64,000 bases of DNA, taken from Thalassia testudinum (taxonomy: Eukaryota; Streptophyta; Magnoliopsida; Alismatales; Hydrocharitaceae). The position numbers were made by a program, and so were the translations under genes. Positions within the stretch are counted from its first letter, which is position 1. Each line of letters begins with the position of its first letter. The notes below the pieces were generated by a model that was not told where the DNA came from, did not search any database, and was given only the letters and a program-made list of their open reading frames with translations. This document shows, one piece after another, positions 32,755-44,243 of this stretch. Where the stretch lies: contig JAZHRO010000012.1 in the NCBI GenBank assembly GCA_037157565.1, forward strand, positions 3,436,501-3,500,500, read 5' to 3'.

Positions 32755-34524
32755 TGATGTAAACACATTTACACTACTTAAGATGTCAATTTATGCATGT
32801 TCTTAAGCATAGGATTGCATTGCATGATATAAATATTGCACAACATGCATCATCTTGCATTTAGAGTAGTTTGAATAAAATGGAGGTTAATTGTCTCCTT
32901 TTATGTGCTTGGACATGGCAAACTTTTATCAGGGCCTCGGATCGAAGATCTAACCATACAGATGTGATCAGGGCGATGATTGGAGTTCAACGACTCCAAG
33001 ATCGCCATAATCAGGCATCTGTAGCATCAAATAGTGATCGAGGAACCCTAGAAGATCAAGGGCCAATATGGTGTAAATCCGCACTTCAAATGACAAATCC
33101 GACCGCACGGATGAATTCGAATCGACGATCGCAGCCTAACGACGCAAAAATCGAGTCAATCCGACACCCGTGGCACCATCTACAACATCCAGAAGATGGA
33201 CGGCCAAGATGGTGCCACGTGGTTCCATCTCGACCGCCCAAACACCCGCATGCAACCGCTAAAGCCTCTGCATCCGCCCCTCTCCGCTGTTGGATCTCGA
33301 TCCAATGGCTGTGAACGACTGCGCCTCAAATCGTCTACACAACAATTCGCACTCTGCAACGTAGTGGGTGAGGGCGTTATCGCGAGCAGCGGACGCAGGT
33401 TTGAGCTGCAGCGAGGAGGCGAAGGGCGCGAGTGAGCGGGCGTGGGCATGTGTCTGATCTTGATTGGGCGGCCATCCACGCTCAATAGCGTTGATGCGCT
33501 ATTGCACGCCCACGCCTCACGTGGCATTGCACGCGTTGGGGCGGGCGTGCAGCGAGCGGGCGAAGGCGCAATCACAGCCGTCCGATCTCGCGATCGGACG
33601 ACTGTGGACGGCTGAACGTGCGGCAGGTGTTGAGAGCGAGTAGCCGAGCAGGCACGCGTGGGGATCGGCCACTACGCCCACGTTGGGGCTTTAGCGACGG
33701 TTTTATCCGTCACTAAAGACCCCTTATTTAATGTTTTAAAGATGTAATGACCAATTTGTCCCCACACCTTGCAACTATAAAAGGAGACCCCCTCTACATG
33801 AAATTCTCATCCCTTCCTTCTCTTCTCTACCTCTCCAAGGCTCAAGAGAAGCTTGTCCCACACCCGGGATGCTGCTCGCGAGATAAAGTCCAAATTTTCG
33901 TCCCCCTTCGGAAGTGGATCCCGCGACGACGACGTGCTGCCCCGTTCCCGTTCTTCTGCTTCGTCCTCCTTCGTCCAGGTGTTGTCCCATCTGGCTCATC
34001 CTCCAAGTGACCGTCGAGGAGGATATCTCTCTCCCTATTCTTTTTACTGCTTTGTAGTATAGATTTATTGCTTTCTAGTGTAGTTCTGCTCATCCTCTAA
34101 GCGATCGTTGAGGACGACATTTCTCCCTCCATTCTTTTAATGCTTTCTAGAGTAAATTTATCGCTTTCTAGTGTAATTGTTTTCCGCTTTCTAGTTGTAA
34201 TAGTGAAACAAACAATCTCCTTAATGATGAATTCCCTATTTATTCTACATCTCATTTTGATTTCTGTTTGTAATATTCTCTCTCTCTTACTCTCTCTCTC
34301 TGCTATTTTTTGTAAATAATTAGATAGTTTTAAATTGAATTACTTTGTGACAAATAAAAACAAACGCGTAGTTTTTAAATCAAACATCCTCCTCCTTGTG
34401 TTCGACCCGGAATTTCAATTTCGGTATAAAGTTTATTTGTTGAACACGAGTTCTTCGCTTTCAAACTACAACGATAGGTTTTTCAAAACCTAACATGTTA
34501 GCGTAGCAATTCGTACGTCCAACA
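32755..34524 (+). repeat. 5' LTR of Gypsy-3
   Basis: Begins TGATGTAAACACATTTACA (TGTAAA pairs with TTTACA) and ends CCAACA. U3 holds three inverted repeats: 32967-33013, 33573-33606 (CACAGCCGTCCGATC against GATCGGACGACTGTG) and 33685-33723 (CTTTAGCGACGG against CCGTCACTAAAG). TATA box 33776-33782. U3 is unusually CpG-rich. U5 ends with GTGTTCGACCCGG and ACTACAACGA. Confidence 0.92.
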
Positions 34525-34527
34525 TTT

Positions 34528-34544
34528 TGGCGCCATTGCCAGGG
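34528..34544 (+). other. Primer-binding site of Gypsy-3
   Basis: TGGCGCCATTGCCAGGG, three bases after the LTR; two G-to-A changes from the tRNA-Asp complement in Gypsy-1. Confidence 0.85.
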
Positions 34545-35709
34545 AGGCGATGCTCTTTGATTTTTCTTCGCATTTTCTAACTTACAAATCATTTACATCA
34601 CTTCTCTCTTTTCTTATTGTGATTGCAGGTACTCTTTCGAGACAAGCAACAGTGGTGGATTGGAGTAAAGTGTTGTGGAAGGTTCTGTAAGTTATCACCC
34701 ACCTCCTACCCATTAGATTTCATTTCACCACATAATAACACAAACATCAATCAACCTAGGTGTTCTTATAAACTCTAAGGTTAGATTTTTTGTTGTTTGA
34801 CATCCATACTCACCCCAACCCCTACATTAAAAGAAAAAAATTTAAAAAAAAAATCTCACAGAGGTACACAACCTCATCTAATTTTCAAACTCAACCGGTA
34901 AACCGATCTTTGGAGCCGGTACACACATCCAAATACATAATTGAGTAGAAATCAGATTAGGTAATCATTTGTGTGCCTAATCAAGTGGTGGAACAGGCCA
35001 ATTGTTTGAGTTGATTGGACTGCACCACTTCAATTAAAATTAACTCATCAAGTAGCTGCCACTTAGGTTCAACTCTTAGGGATTTACCAGGCACTCCACA
35101 TTCTTTTTAAGCTTTAAAGGAAAAAGTCTTCACCTGTGCTTGCAAAACCTGGTGTGCCAACGAAACTTGTTTGAAAACACCTAAAGTTGAATCCTAAAAG
35201 CTACTAAGCAAGATTTGAACTCTAAAATTCACCGCATCAAAAAAATAATCTTGCTTGAAAACTACTGGTTGTGCATGCACACACAAATCAATCAATCATT
35301 AAGGGCACAACCCATTTAAAGGGCCCATCACATTCCAAAGCACATTCAAACCTAGCCCTAAATAAAACAGAGTAAACGTTGACCTTAAGGATTGGACTTG
35401 CTCTTCAGAACCTAGAACAAGATTATTTTCAATTAGTCTATTTCTACTGTTCAATCTGATGTCTAGCTAGGGGAGCAGAATCAAACGATCGCGGCTGGGG
35501 GGTACACTAGGAACTGGAGGCGTAAGCCGAAGGAAGAACATTCTCCCCAGTCCTTCCTTCTAACTGGTTGGATTGAACAGACAGAAGTAGATCAAATCGT
35601 TCCTTTATCTCAAGATGGGTTTTGGGAGTCTTTAGGCCTATAGGCTAACCCACTTAAGGACAGGTTTGATTGTTTGTATTGCAGGGTGCCTTTCTTCCTC
35701 CCGTGTCTC
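34545..35709 (+). other. 5' leader of Gypsy-3 with conserved structured element
   Basis: Non-coding. A T-rich stretch ending GATTGCAG at 34628 and another ending GTATTGCAG at 35684, just before the ORF, look like splice acceptors placed as in Gypsy-1. 35481-35553 repeats the Gypsy-1 element 3968-4038: TCAAACGA, GCGGCT, GGAACTGG, the GGC-GTAA-GCC stem-loop (35519-35528) and CCAGTCC. Here GGA(A)CTGG pairs fully with CCAGTCC. Confidence 0.6.
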
Positions 35710-37139
35710 ATGAATCATTCCATATATTACACGCATTCCCACTCTTTCCCTCCTGTTGTGAATTATCCTCAACATGACGATTATCCCGACTCGTACTGTA
35801 ATCAACCAGCAGTTAGTTGGGATAACTTGGATTGGGGATACAGTTCCAGACCTCCGTGTTTAGGGTCTAACCCTGAACACTTTGATTATGATTTCTATCC
35901 TTCTCATAACCACATCGATTATAGATCGTCAACCTTTCATGAACAACCTAATACGATCTATAATCAAGAAGGATACACTGATTCTTACCCATCCTTTGAT
36001 TACACTGCCTTTAAGTCCTCACCACCTTTTGAACAATCTGAAATGACCTACTATCAGGAAGGGTATAACGAATCTCAATTCGTTAATTCCCCTGCATTAA
36101 CCCCAAACCCGCCCAACCCTGAACTAACTCATTTGCTTCAGGGTAATCAGGTTCAAGATAAGGTTTTGGCTAACTTGAGGAATATCATTCAATCTTTAGA
36201 AGTTCAGCCGATACCTTGCATTGATAGATTGGAGCCCCTGATTAAAATGATTGATGATTTGAACAAGTCTTTGTTAGATTGGCTCCAGGATGTTAAGGAT
36301 AAGAACCCAGGTGAGTTTCTACTTGGGAAATTAGTGAAATTGAGGATGAGATTTGTGGTTGCTTTAATTCAATCATGGGATGATTCCCAGGATGAACCCT
36401 CTTCAGGAAAGCCAATGACAGAACCCACTCAGGCACCTGTTGGGGGGACACGTGTTACGAGGCTGACCACATCGAATTAAAGCAACTAATTAAGGATGAT
36501 CTGATTTCTTCACCTAAGATCCCTAAGCCGGGGTACAAGGAAACGTATGTCTCCTTGGAATAAAAAGTGACAAATGATTTTGGGACATACATTGATACGA
36601 ATCCTGATTTCTTTGATGGTGAAGATTCAAGTTGCGAAGTCTCACGCGAGTTTTCTGAACACGATTTCTGTGAGATGATTGGGCCTGAGGAATCTGATAG
36701 ATCATTTGATAGCCCAATAACTGAGGAAACTGATCTTATTAGGGCACACATTACGGATCCAGAATCGCATTTTCTGGAGGATTCAATTCAATGCCCTGAT
36801 TGTCAGTTACACCCCATTGAGCTTATCGATAATTCTATTTCTGAGATAATTAGACCCAAGTCAATTCTAATTTTGCCACATCATTTAGACTTGGAGATTT
36901 CAGATAGGGTGATTAACATGCAAGAGGTCTCGGAATTTAACATTCTGATTGAGGAAGATAGGAGTTGGGAAGTTCTGATCTGGGAAGTTAACTTTGGAGG
37001 AAATAGAAGATTGAGTCGAAGGGTGCATATTAAGCTGAAACCATCAAATCAAAACCCTTACGACATCTGTTCTGAGGATGTTCAACCCAAGCACAAATTC
37101 AACGATTATCCTTTTAAGCTTGAATTCTCTGTAACCTGA
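35710..37139 (+). pseudogene. Unrecognised ORF of Gypsy-3 (one frameshift, one stop)
   Basis: ATG at 35710. Frame open to 36480 (256 codons), Tyr/Asp/Pro-rich in its first half with repeated EQPNTIYNQEGYTDSYP-like units, then a helical Leu/Asp-rich part (LANLRNIIQSLEVQ, LIKMIDDLNKSLLDWL). A second frame continues the protein: it is open through 36450-36560, has a single TAA at 36561-36563, and runs on to 37139 as a very acidic protein (DFFDGEDSS, HDFCEMIGPEESDR) containing CPDC. The switch falls at or near a run of six G (36442-36447). I do not recognise a family; no zinc knuckle, protease or RT motif. It occupies the gag position. Confidence 0.55.
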
Positions 37140-38730
37140 CTTTTTGGTCTTGGGTTGCATCCTCATAAATCGCAGGCCCAACCCCGCTTGCATTCTGATT
37201 TTAGGTTTTGGGTAATTTTTATCCAGAACCTAAGATATTCTCGATTATGGGGTATGGGTCTGCACCATAATCTGGTCCACATCTATGGACCGATGCTGAC
37301 AGGTCAGAGGATTCTTCTGTTTATTCTGATTCTGACCTGCACCTGTGAATTCTTCATTTCTCTTCTTTATATAGTGTGCTTAGCTGAAGGCACTAAACTC
37401 AGCACATATACAGTTCTTTTTAGTTTTCATCTCGGAGCGGACCTGACATTCACGCAATTCAGGTGCTTTCTACGCTATTCCACTCTGTTTTATGTCTTTT
37501 TAATACAATGAGGACATTGCATTAGATAGGCATGGGGGGGTGGATATTCATCTCTGAATTCGTTCGTCAGCTCCGTAGATTTGTTTTATTTTCTTTTATT
37601 AAAAAAATGAATTAGGAAAGAGAACTTAGGTTTAAGAAAATTTTCAATCTTAGGAAATACTACATTATGATTTGAACACAAAGACCCTTCAGGTCTTTGG
37701 ACTTAATCAGCCCGTGTATCCACTAAAATGTGGATTTATTTTTCAAGTTCTCGCTAACCTGAATTTTATTTTAATTGGAGTAAAAAAGTTTGGGTGATAA
37801 GTACACGACTTATCAACCTGCCCTTTGATTTGAGGGAATTTTGAGTTTCTAGCATCTACACACTATCTTGTCACTGACTCATTGTTCGGCGATTTTAACG
37901 AAAATTGGGTAGCTAATGAACCTTCTAGGGTGATATGGCTGGCAAGTTATCGTGGGTAACAGCCCATAGGTAGGTTGTCCAGAGCCCAGTCACTGGACAT
38001 TTCTCTTTTTCCTGCCCTTATGTAAATCTTAGATCAGGGAAGCCACCTACTTAAAAAAAAAAATCAAAAAGAAAAGGAGAAAAGAAAAAAAAGAAATAAA
38101 CCACACTTCTCGCACGAGTATGGCTGGTAAGTTGTCGGTGGTAACAGCTCATCGACCGGTTGTCCAGAACCCAGCTCAATAAATGCACTAAAAATTCCCA
38201 AAACACTTAGGAAGAAGCGGAGAAGTAGAATAAACCGGAGAGATATACACTGGATTCACCCTTGTGTTGACCCCATAAAAAAAATAAAAGTAGGGAGAAA
38301 GCTACTGGTTGTAAAGATACACCTTTAGGCAGAATTTTTTTAGGTCACCTAGAGGCATAGAAATCCGAAGTCCGTTTTAATTGCCGGTCAACGAGTCTAT
38401 CACATTCACAATAAGATGCTTAAAACTTAGGGTTCTCATCAAATCTTGGGTGAGTTGAATGGCCGTAAAAAGTCACTCTTTAACCCTAAAATTTGAAAAT
38501 CCAAAAAAGTAGAAAAGAGAGAAAAAAAATTTCTTTGAATAAAGCGAGGGTTTGAGGCGGTCTGCATTTTGGCAGATACTCGGGCACTGTTGTGTCTTTG
38601 AAAGTTCAGATCCTAAGTAGACAATTTCTTTATAATTGAAAATAACTCATGCCCAAATAATCCAACCTATTTCTTTTATAAATAGCATATAGTTTTTGCT
38701 AGGAACTAGCAAAAGATAGGCAAGGGGGTA
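37140..38730 (+). other. 3' untranslated region of Gypsy-3
   Basis: Same order of elements as Gypsy-2: TTAGCTGAAGGCACTAAACTC (37380), internal purine tract TAGGCATGGGGGGG (37527-37540), stem-loops 37546-37559, 37718-37735 and 37796-37814, TGGCAAGTTATC blocks (37936-37985, 38119-38170), stem-loop 38561-38576, and the perfect 9-bp pre-polypurine stem-loop 38694-38714 (loop GAA). The polypurine tract is 38718-38730. No gene. Confidence 0.78.
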
Positions 38731-40512
38731 TGATGTAAACACATTTACACTACTTAAGATGTCTATTTATGCGTGTTCTTAAGCATAGGTTTGCATTGCA
38801 TGATGTAAATATTGCACAACATGTATCATCTTGCATTTAGAGTAGTTTGAATAAAATGGAGGTTAATTGTTTCCTTTTATGTGCTTAGATAGGGCAAACC
38901 TTTTATCAGGGCCTCGGATCGAAGATCTAACCGTATAGATGTGATCAGGGCGACAATTGGAGTTCAATGACTCCAAGATCGCCCTAATCAGGCATCTGTA
39001 GCATCAAATAGTGACCAGGGAACCCAAGAAGATCAAGGGCCAGGATGGTGTAAATCCGCACTTCAAATGAAAAATTTGACCACACGGATGAATTCGGATC
39101 GACGATCGCAACCTAACGATGCAAAAATCGAGTCAATCCGACACCTGTGGCACCATCTACAACATTCAGAAGATGGATGGCCAAGAAGGCACCACATGGC
39201 ACCATCTTAGCCGCCCAAACGCCCGCATGCAACCGCTGAAGCCTCCGCATCTGCCCCTCTCCACCGTTGGATCTTGATCCAACGGTTGTGAACGGCTGCG
39301 CCTCAAATCGTCTGCGTGACAATCCATGCTCCGCAGCGCAGTGAGCGAGGGCGTTATCGCGAGCAACAGACGCGGGATCGAGCCGCAGTGAGGAGGCGAA
39401 GGGCCGGGCTAGCGGGCGCGGGCGTGCGTCGGATCTTGATCAGGCAGCCATCCGCGCTCAATAGTGTTGTGGCGGGCGCCCGCGCCTCACACGGCATCGC
39501 ACGTGTTGTGGCGGGCGCGCAGTGACCGAGCGAAGGCGTAATCACAGCCATCCGATCTCGCGATCGGACGGCTGTGAACGGCTGAACGTGCAGCAGGTGT
39601 TGAGTGCGAGCAGTCGAGCAAGCACGCGTAGGGAGTGGCCACTACGCCCACGTTGGGGCTTTAGCGACGATTTTATCTGTCACTAAAGACCCCTTATTTA
39701 ATGTTTTAAAGATGTAATGACCAATTTGCCCCCACTCCTTGCAACTATAAAAGGAGCCCCCCCCCACACGAAATTCTCATCCCTTCCTTCTCTTCTCTAC
39801 CTCTCCAAAGCTCAAGAGGAGCTTGTCCCACACCCGAGATGGTTCTCGCGAGATAAAGTCCAAATTTTCATCCCCCTTCAGAAGTGGATCCTGCGATGAC
39901 GATGACGAGCTGCCCCGTTCCCGTTCTTCTCCTTCGTCCTCCTTCATCCTGCTTAGTCCTCCTTCATCCAGGCGTTGTCCCATCCGGCTCGTCCTCCAAG
40001 CGACCGTCGAGGAGGATATCTCTCTCCCTATTCTTTTTACTACTTTCTAGTATAGATTTACTGCCTTATAGTGTAGTTCTGCTCGTCCTCCAAGCGATCG
40101 TCGAGGAGGACATTTCTCCCTCCATTCTTTTAATGCTTTCTAGAGTAAATTTATCTCTTTCTAGTATAATTATTTTCTACTTTCTAGTTGTAATAGTGAA
40201 ACAAACAATCTCCTTAATGATGAATTCCCTGTTTATTCTACATCTCGTTTTGATTTCTATTTGTAATATTCTCTCTCTTACTCTCTCTCTCTTTTATTTA
40301 TTGTAAATAATTAGATAGTTTTAAATTGAATTACTTTGTGACAAATAAAAACAAACGCGTAGTTTTTAAATCAAACGTCCGCCTCCCTATGTTCGACCCA
40401 GAATTTCAATTTCGGTATAAATTTTATTTGTTGAACACGAGTTCTTCACTTTCAAACTACGACAGGTTTTCCAAAACCTAACACATTAGCGTAGCAATTC
40501 ATACGTCCAACA
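38731..40512 (+). repeat. 3' LTR of Gypsy-3
   Basis: Copy of the 5' LTR, 1782 bp. TATA box 39746-39752. The U3 inverted repeats recur at 38942-38990, 39543-39576 and 39655-39693; in the middle one the single mismatch sits at a different position from that in the 5' LTR, so the ancestor had a perfect 15-bp stem. Ends CCAACA before GCAGC. Confidence 0.92.
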
Positions 40513-40517
40513 GCAGC

Positions 40518-41752
40518 CCATATGGAATTCAAGCTTTTTCAAATGGATGTCAAAAGTGCCTTTTTAAATGGATTCATTAAGGAGGAAGTCTTTGTTAAAC
40601 AACCTCCAGGATTTGAAGATCCAAATCATCCAGAACATGTATACAAATTAAACAAAGCATTATATGGATTAAAACAAGCTCCACAAGCCTGGTATGAAAG
40701 ATTAAAAACATACTTAATTGATAATGAGTTTAGTATTGGTCAAATAGATCCAACCTTATTTTCAAAAAGAAATCAAAATGACCTCCTAATAATTCAAATA
40801 TATGTAGATGATATTATTTTCGGTGCTACTAATGATCTACTTTGCCGAGAATTTGCAAAGGTTATGCAGGATTAATTTGAGATGAGTATGATGGGAGAAC
40901 TTAAGTTCTTCCTAGGCCTTCAGATTGATCAACTATCCTCTAGAATCTTCATATCTCAAACAAAATACACAGTAGAGATACTGAAGAAATTCTTAATGGA
41001 TAAAGTCAAAGGTAAAGAAACACCGATGGCAGCATTTACCCAATTAAAAACTGATGATATAGGTAAGTCAGTAGATCAAAACTTTATTGGTGCATGATAG
41101 GATCTTTATTATACTTAATTGTAAGTAGACCTGGCATTCTATTTTGCACTTGTTTATGTGCTTGTTTTCAAGTAAACCCTAAGGAATCACATCTAAATGC
41201 TGTTAAAAGAATCCTTAGATATCTAAACAACACACAAGACTTAGGACTCTCCTATCCAAAGTCAGACACATTGGAATTATACTCCTTTTGTGATGCTGAC
41301 TATGCGGGTAGCTTCACAGACCAAAAGAGTACTAGTGGAACTTGTCAATTTCTTGAAAATTCCCTAGTCTCTTGGTTCTCTAGAAAATAAAATATTGTAT
41401 CTCTATCCACAACTGAAGCAGAATATATAGCAGCATCTTTAGTTTGTTCACAACTATTATGGATGAAACAGACTTTAAAAGACTTTGGATTAACTTTTAA
41501 AAATAACAAAATCTTTTGTGACAACACCAGTGCCATCAACTTATCCAAGAATCCAGTACTACACTCGAGGACTAAACATATAGATATTAGACATCACTTT
41601 CTTAGAGGTTATTCTTAAAAGGGGTTATCAACTTAGAATTTATTAACATAGAAAAATAGCTTGTTGATATATTCACGAAACCTTTATCCAAAGATAGGTT
41701 TAATCAAATTTGCCATTGACTAGGTTTATCTAGATTAAAAGAGCTTAATTAA
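40518..41752 (+). pseudogene. pol: pol of Copia-1, second part: RT core and RNase H
   Basis: Resumes the frame cut at 32754. 40522-40860 holds the RT core ([41 protein letters not shown]) and an intact YVDD box at 40801-40812. A stop follows at 40873-40875; 40882-41097 (MGELKFFLGLQI) continues. A frame change at 41094 leads to the rest of RT and RNase H: CDADYAGS, STTEAEYIAAS, CDNTSAINLSKNP and TKHIDIRHHFLR. The frame ends TAA at 41750-41752. Stops at 41388-41390 and 41617 are further breaks. Confidence 0.88.
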
Positions 41753-42721
41753 GTGGCCTAAGAAAAGACTTGTTTTCCTTGATTTGATCGATCAATTTTA
41801 AAAATTGATCGACCAACCTTTGATCAATAAAAACTATTGTTTGATTGGCCAAAACTTGAATTTGCCTGGTGGGAATTTTCCCTCCACTGTTTTCTCTTTT
41901 TGATCGATCAATGAAAATTTTTGATCGACCAAACTGTTTGGACAGTAATTTTCCCTCCAAACTTTCAAACTCTGATCAGCCAAATACTTATTTTGATCGA
42001 CCAAAATCAAATTTTGATCGACCAAAACTGGGCAGATTCACCTTTGCGATTGCGATCTCATTTCATCATTTTCCATTTGCAATCTTCGTTTACCATTTCT
42101 AACCTATGTGATTAGTTGCCTTAAGTGCATTTACCTATTTTTCTAATCATGTTCTCTTTAAAAGCTCCTCATTTTTAACCCTAAACCTATTTTTTTAACC
42201 ATCGTAAATGGTCTCCACTTCTTTCAAACACTACCCCACAACTTTTATTCTCCTCTGATCGATCAAAGCTGCCTGTTCCGACCTCCTCGCACACGGCCTC
42301 CTTCGTGCATGTGTCCCTTGTGCATCGGACCTTGCAAGTGCATGCCTGATCATTGCCTCCTCGCACCTCCGTGCTCACGCGACTTTGACCTTCTCACACG
42401 CCCTCCATCTGGCCTCCGTTTTGATTGACCAACTTTGGTTCGAGCTCGGTACATTCTAAACCCTGAATACATCCATTCCTTTGGATTTTTCTTGTGTTTA
42501 AAATGTGCTTTGACTTACTCTCACTTGTTTGATCTTGTTTTCATATTTTTCTTGCAAAATCTTGTAGCATACGTGAGTTTATCATCTGGCCAAACACCTT
42601 CTTTTTCCGGTCTGAGGTCTTTTGGTTGACCAAACCCTTTGTTGATCGACCAATCATCTGGTTCTTTTTTGGTCGACCAATCCACATTTTTGATCGACCA
42701 ATCGTGTTTTTCCAACACCTC
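41753..42721 (+). other. Spacer between pol and third ORF of Copia-1, with TTGATCGACCAA array
   Basis: Holds about a dozen copies of TTGATCGACCAA or close variants (41783-42030 and 42250-42700), the same motif that fills U3 of the Copia-1 LTRs. Spacing is irregular. Two partial copies of a TTTTCCCTCCA segment lie at 41876 and 41949. No gene; short frames across the repeats encode only Asp-Arg-Pro repeats. It could act as a promoter for the third ORF, which is inference. Confidence 0.55.
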
Positions 42722-44073
42722 ATGATGGCACCCAAGCGTGCTCAAGGCTCTTCTAGTCATCGTGATGATACTTTCAATCGCTTTTTTATTATCGAGGCTA
42801 CTCGTGATCGATTTTCTTTATTTGCTAAGTTCTCTCCACACGTCGGATGACTTGTTGACTTCTCTTATTTCAAGTCTATTTTCCCTGGGATCCATGAAAA
42901 TTTTGCATACCATCAGATTTTGCGTTAATTTGAGCGGAACTTTTATGTGGGTTACAAACATAGCTGCATTCCCGGTGTTGATCCCATGGCCTATCACCTA
43001 TTTTATACCAATATCAAAGATATAGGTGAAGGCTCCAACATTGAGTTGACCTCTAACGTCTATGGGATAGAGGTTCTGGTCAATGCGGACGTTTTGACGG
43101 AGATTCTTGGCTGTCCTTTTGTTGGACCTACTTTCCTTGAGTTGCATCAGCAAACTCAGTCCGATACTCTCAGGGAGACCCTGCTCACTCCATCTCATTT
43201 TGACTTGGGCCGTCCTACCAAGTCACCCTTTTTCCGTTGTTGCCTCGCTTTCTGAATCATGTCTTTTTGTGGAACTTTATGTCCAAGTCCACATCTTTTG
43301 AAAACTGCCCTGGTATAATGCTGATCACCCTCTATGCCTTTATGAAGAATAAACGGTTCAATTGGAACCGTTTAATTCTTTATCCTATGAGAAACCACCC
43401 AGCAGCTCCTTCCAGTTTGGGACACTTTTATCCCATATTTTTCTTCATTTCAATGTACCCATGAGCAGCAGCAGCAAGAGCATACCACAGTACCTCCTCC
43501 ATTCCTACCTTATGAGCGCTTCACTGCGACATGTCCACCTCTAGTGAGACCTTCACCCTCTTTTTACGATCAGGAATGGAGCCTCTTGGACAGACAGATT
43601 TCAGGCAGGGACTTTGTCACTATTTAGGATGTGACTACCGGTATTTCTTTGATGATGCATAGGTAGAGAGAGACAGACATGGTTATGATGAGGCACAGGC
43701 ATCAAGTATCAGATTACCTGAATGCTCAAAGTCAATTTTTGGACAGACTTGGAGAGTCTGTTCATAGCATTCAGCAGCAGCTTCACTGACCTCCTCGACC
43801 TCATCATTCGACTACCATGCCTTCTGCAGTACCTCCTCCTCCTCCTACATCATTAGCTTCCCCAGCAGCACCATCAACACCAGAAGGATCAGCTGACCAG
43901 TAGATTACTCCTCCTCATAGGACATCCAGGCATTCGACACCACGTTCGTCAGCTTAGCGATGCCTTTTCCTTGGTTAGCCTGCATCTTCTAAGAGATCAG
44001 ACTCACTGGATCTTGATCTAGATACTAATCTTTAGAGCACCATGGATGCCTTTATGGCAACTTTAGATGATTA
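42722..44073 (+). pseudogene. Third ORF of Copia-1, downstream of pol (decayed)
   Basis: Begins MMAPKRAQGSSSHRDD, stops at 42850, stays in the same frame to 43255 (ERNFYVGYKH, IELTSNVYGIEVLVNADVL, LGCPFVGP), then shifts frame (NHVFLWNFM, LYAFMKNKRFNWNRLI; FQFGTLLSHIFLHFNVP). It ends in a Gln/Pro/Ser-rich part with a short helix (DYLNAQSQFLDRLGESVHS, near 43712). Sireviruses often carry an additional ORF here, sometimes called env-like. The pattern also recalls the 'putative plant transposon protein' domain found in plant retroelements. I see no signal peptide or clear membrane segment. Function unknown. Confidence 0.5.
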
Positions 44074-44243
44074 GTTGTTATATTTGCTTTCATTTTGGCA
44101 TGTTTCAGTTTATTCTAGACTCTTTTATATGTTATCTTTTCTAGACATTTTGTTATGATGTTGCAAGAATATTATCTCCTTCAATTTTATATTACTAGCT
44201 CTCTCAATGCATGATCTTATATTGATGCTTATATTACTTGTTT

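Larger units (their letters stand above)
32755..40512 (+). mobile_element. Gypsy-3: non-autonomous gypsy element with an unrecognised ORF
   Basis: LTRs 32755-34524 and 38731-40512, perfect target duplication GCAGC (32750-32754 and 40513-40517), tRNA-Asp-type primer site and polypurine tract AAGGGGGTA. The 4.2-kb interior has a leader, one ORF region of about 1.4 kb and a long 3' UTR, with no gag capsid, protease, RT or integrase that I can recognise. It resembles a large retrotransposon derivative (LARD) but keeps coding potential. It sits inside the RT of Copia-1 and so ended that element's function if it was still alive. Confidence 0.92.

Noticed and set aside
33180..34093. Several overlapping frames on both strands in the CpG-rich LTR of Gypsy-3, and again at 39113-40306
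   Set aside because: They lie in LTR U3/R, are not conserved in frame between the two LTRs, and the low stop density follows from GC content.
41783..42700. Repeated TTGATCGACCAA motif as a CRISPR-like or tandem satellite array
   Set aside because: Spacing is irregular, the units are short, the sequence is eukaryotic, and no cas gene is present.
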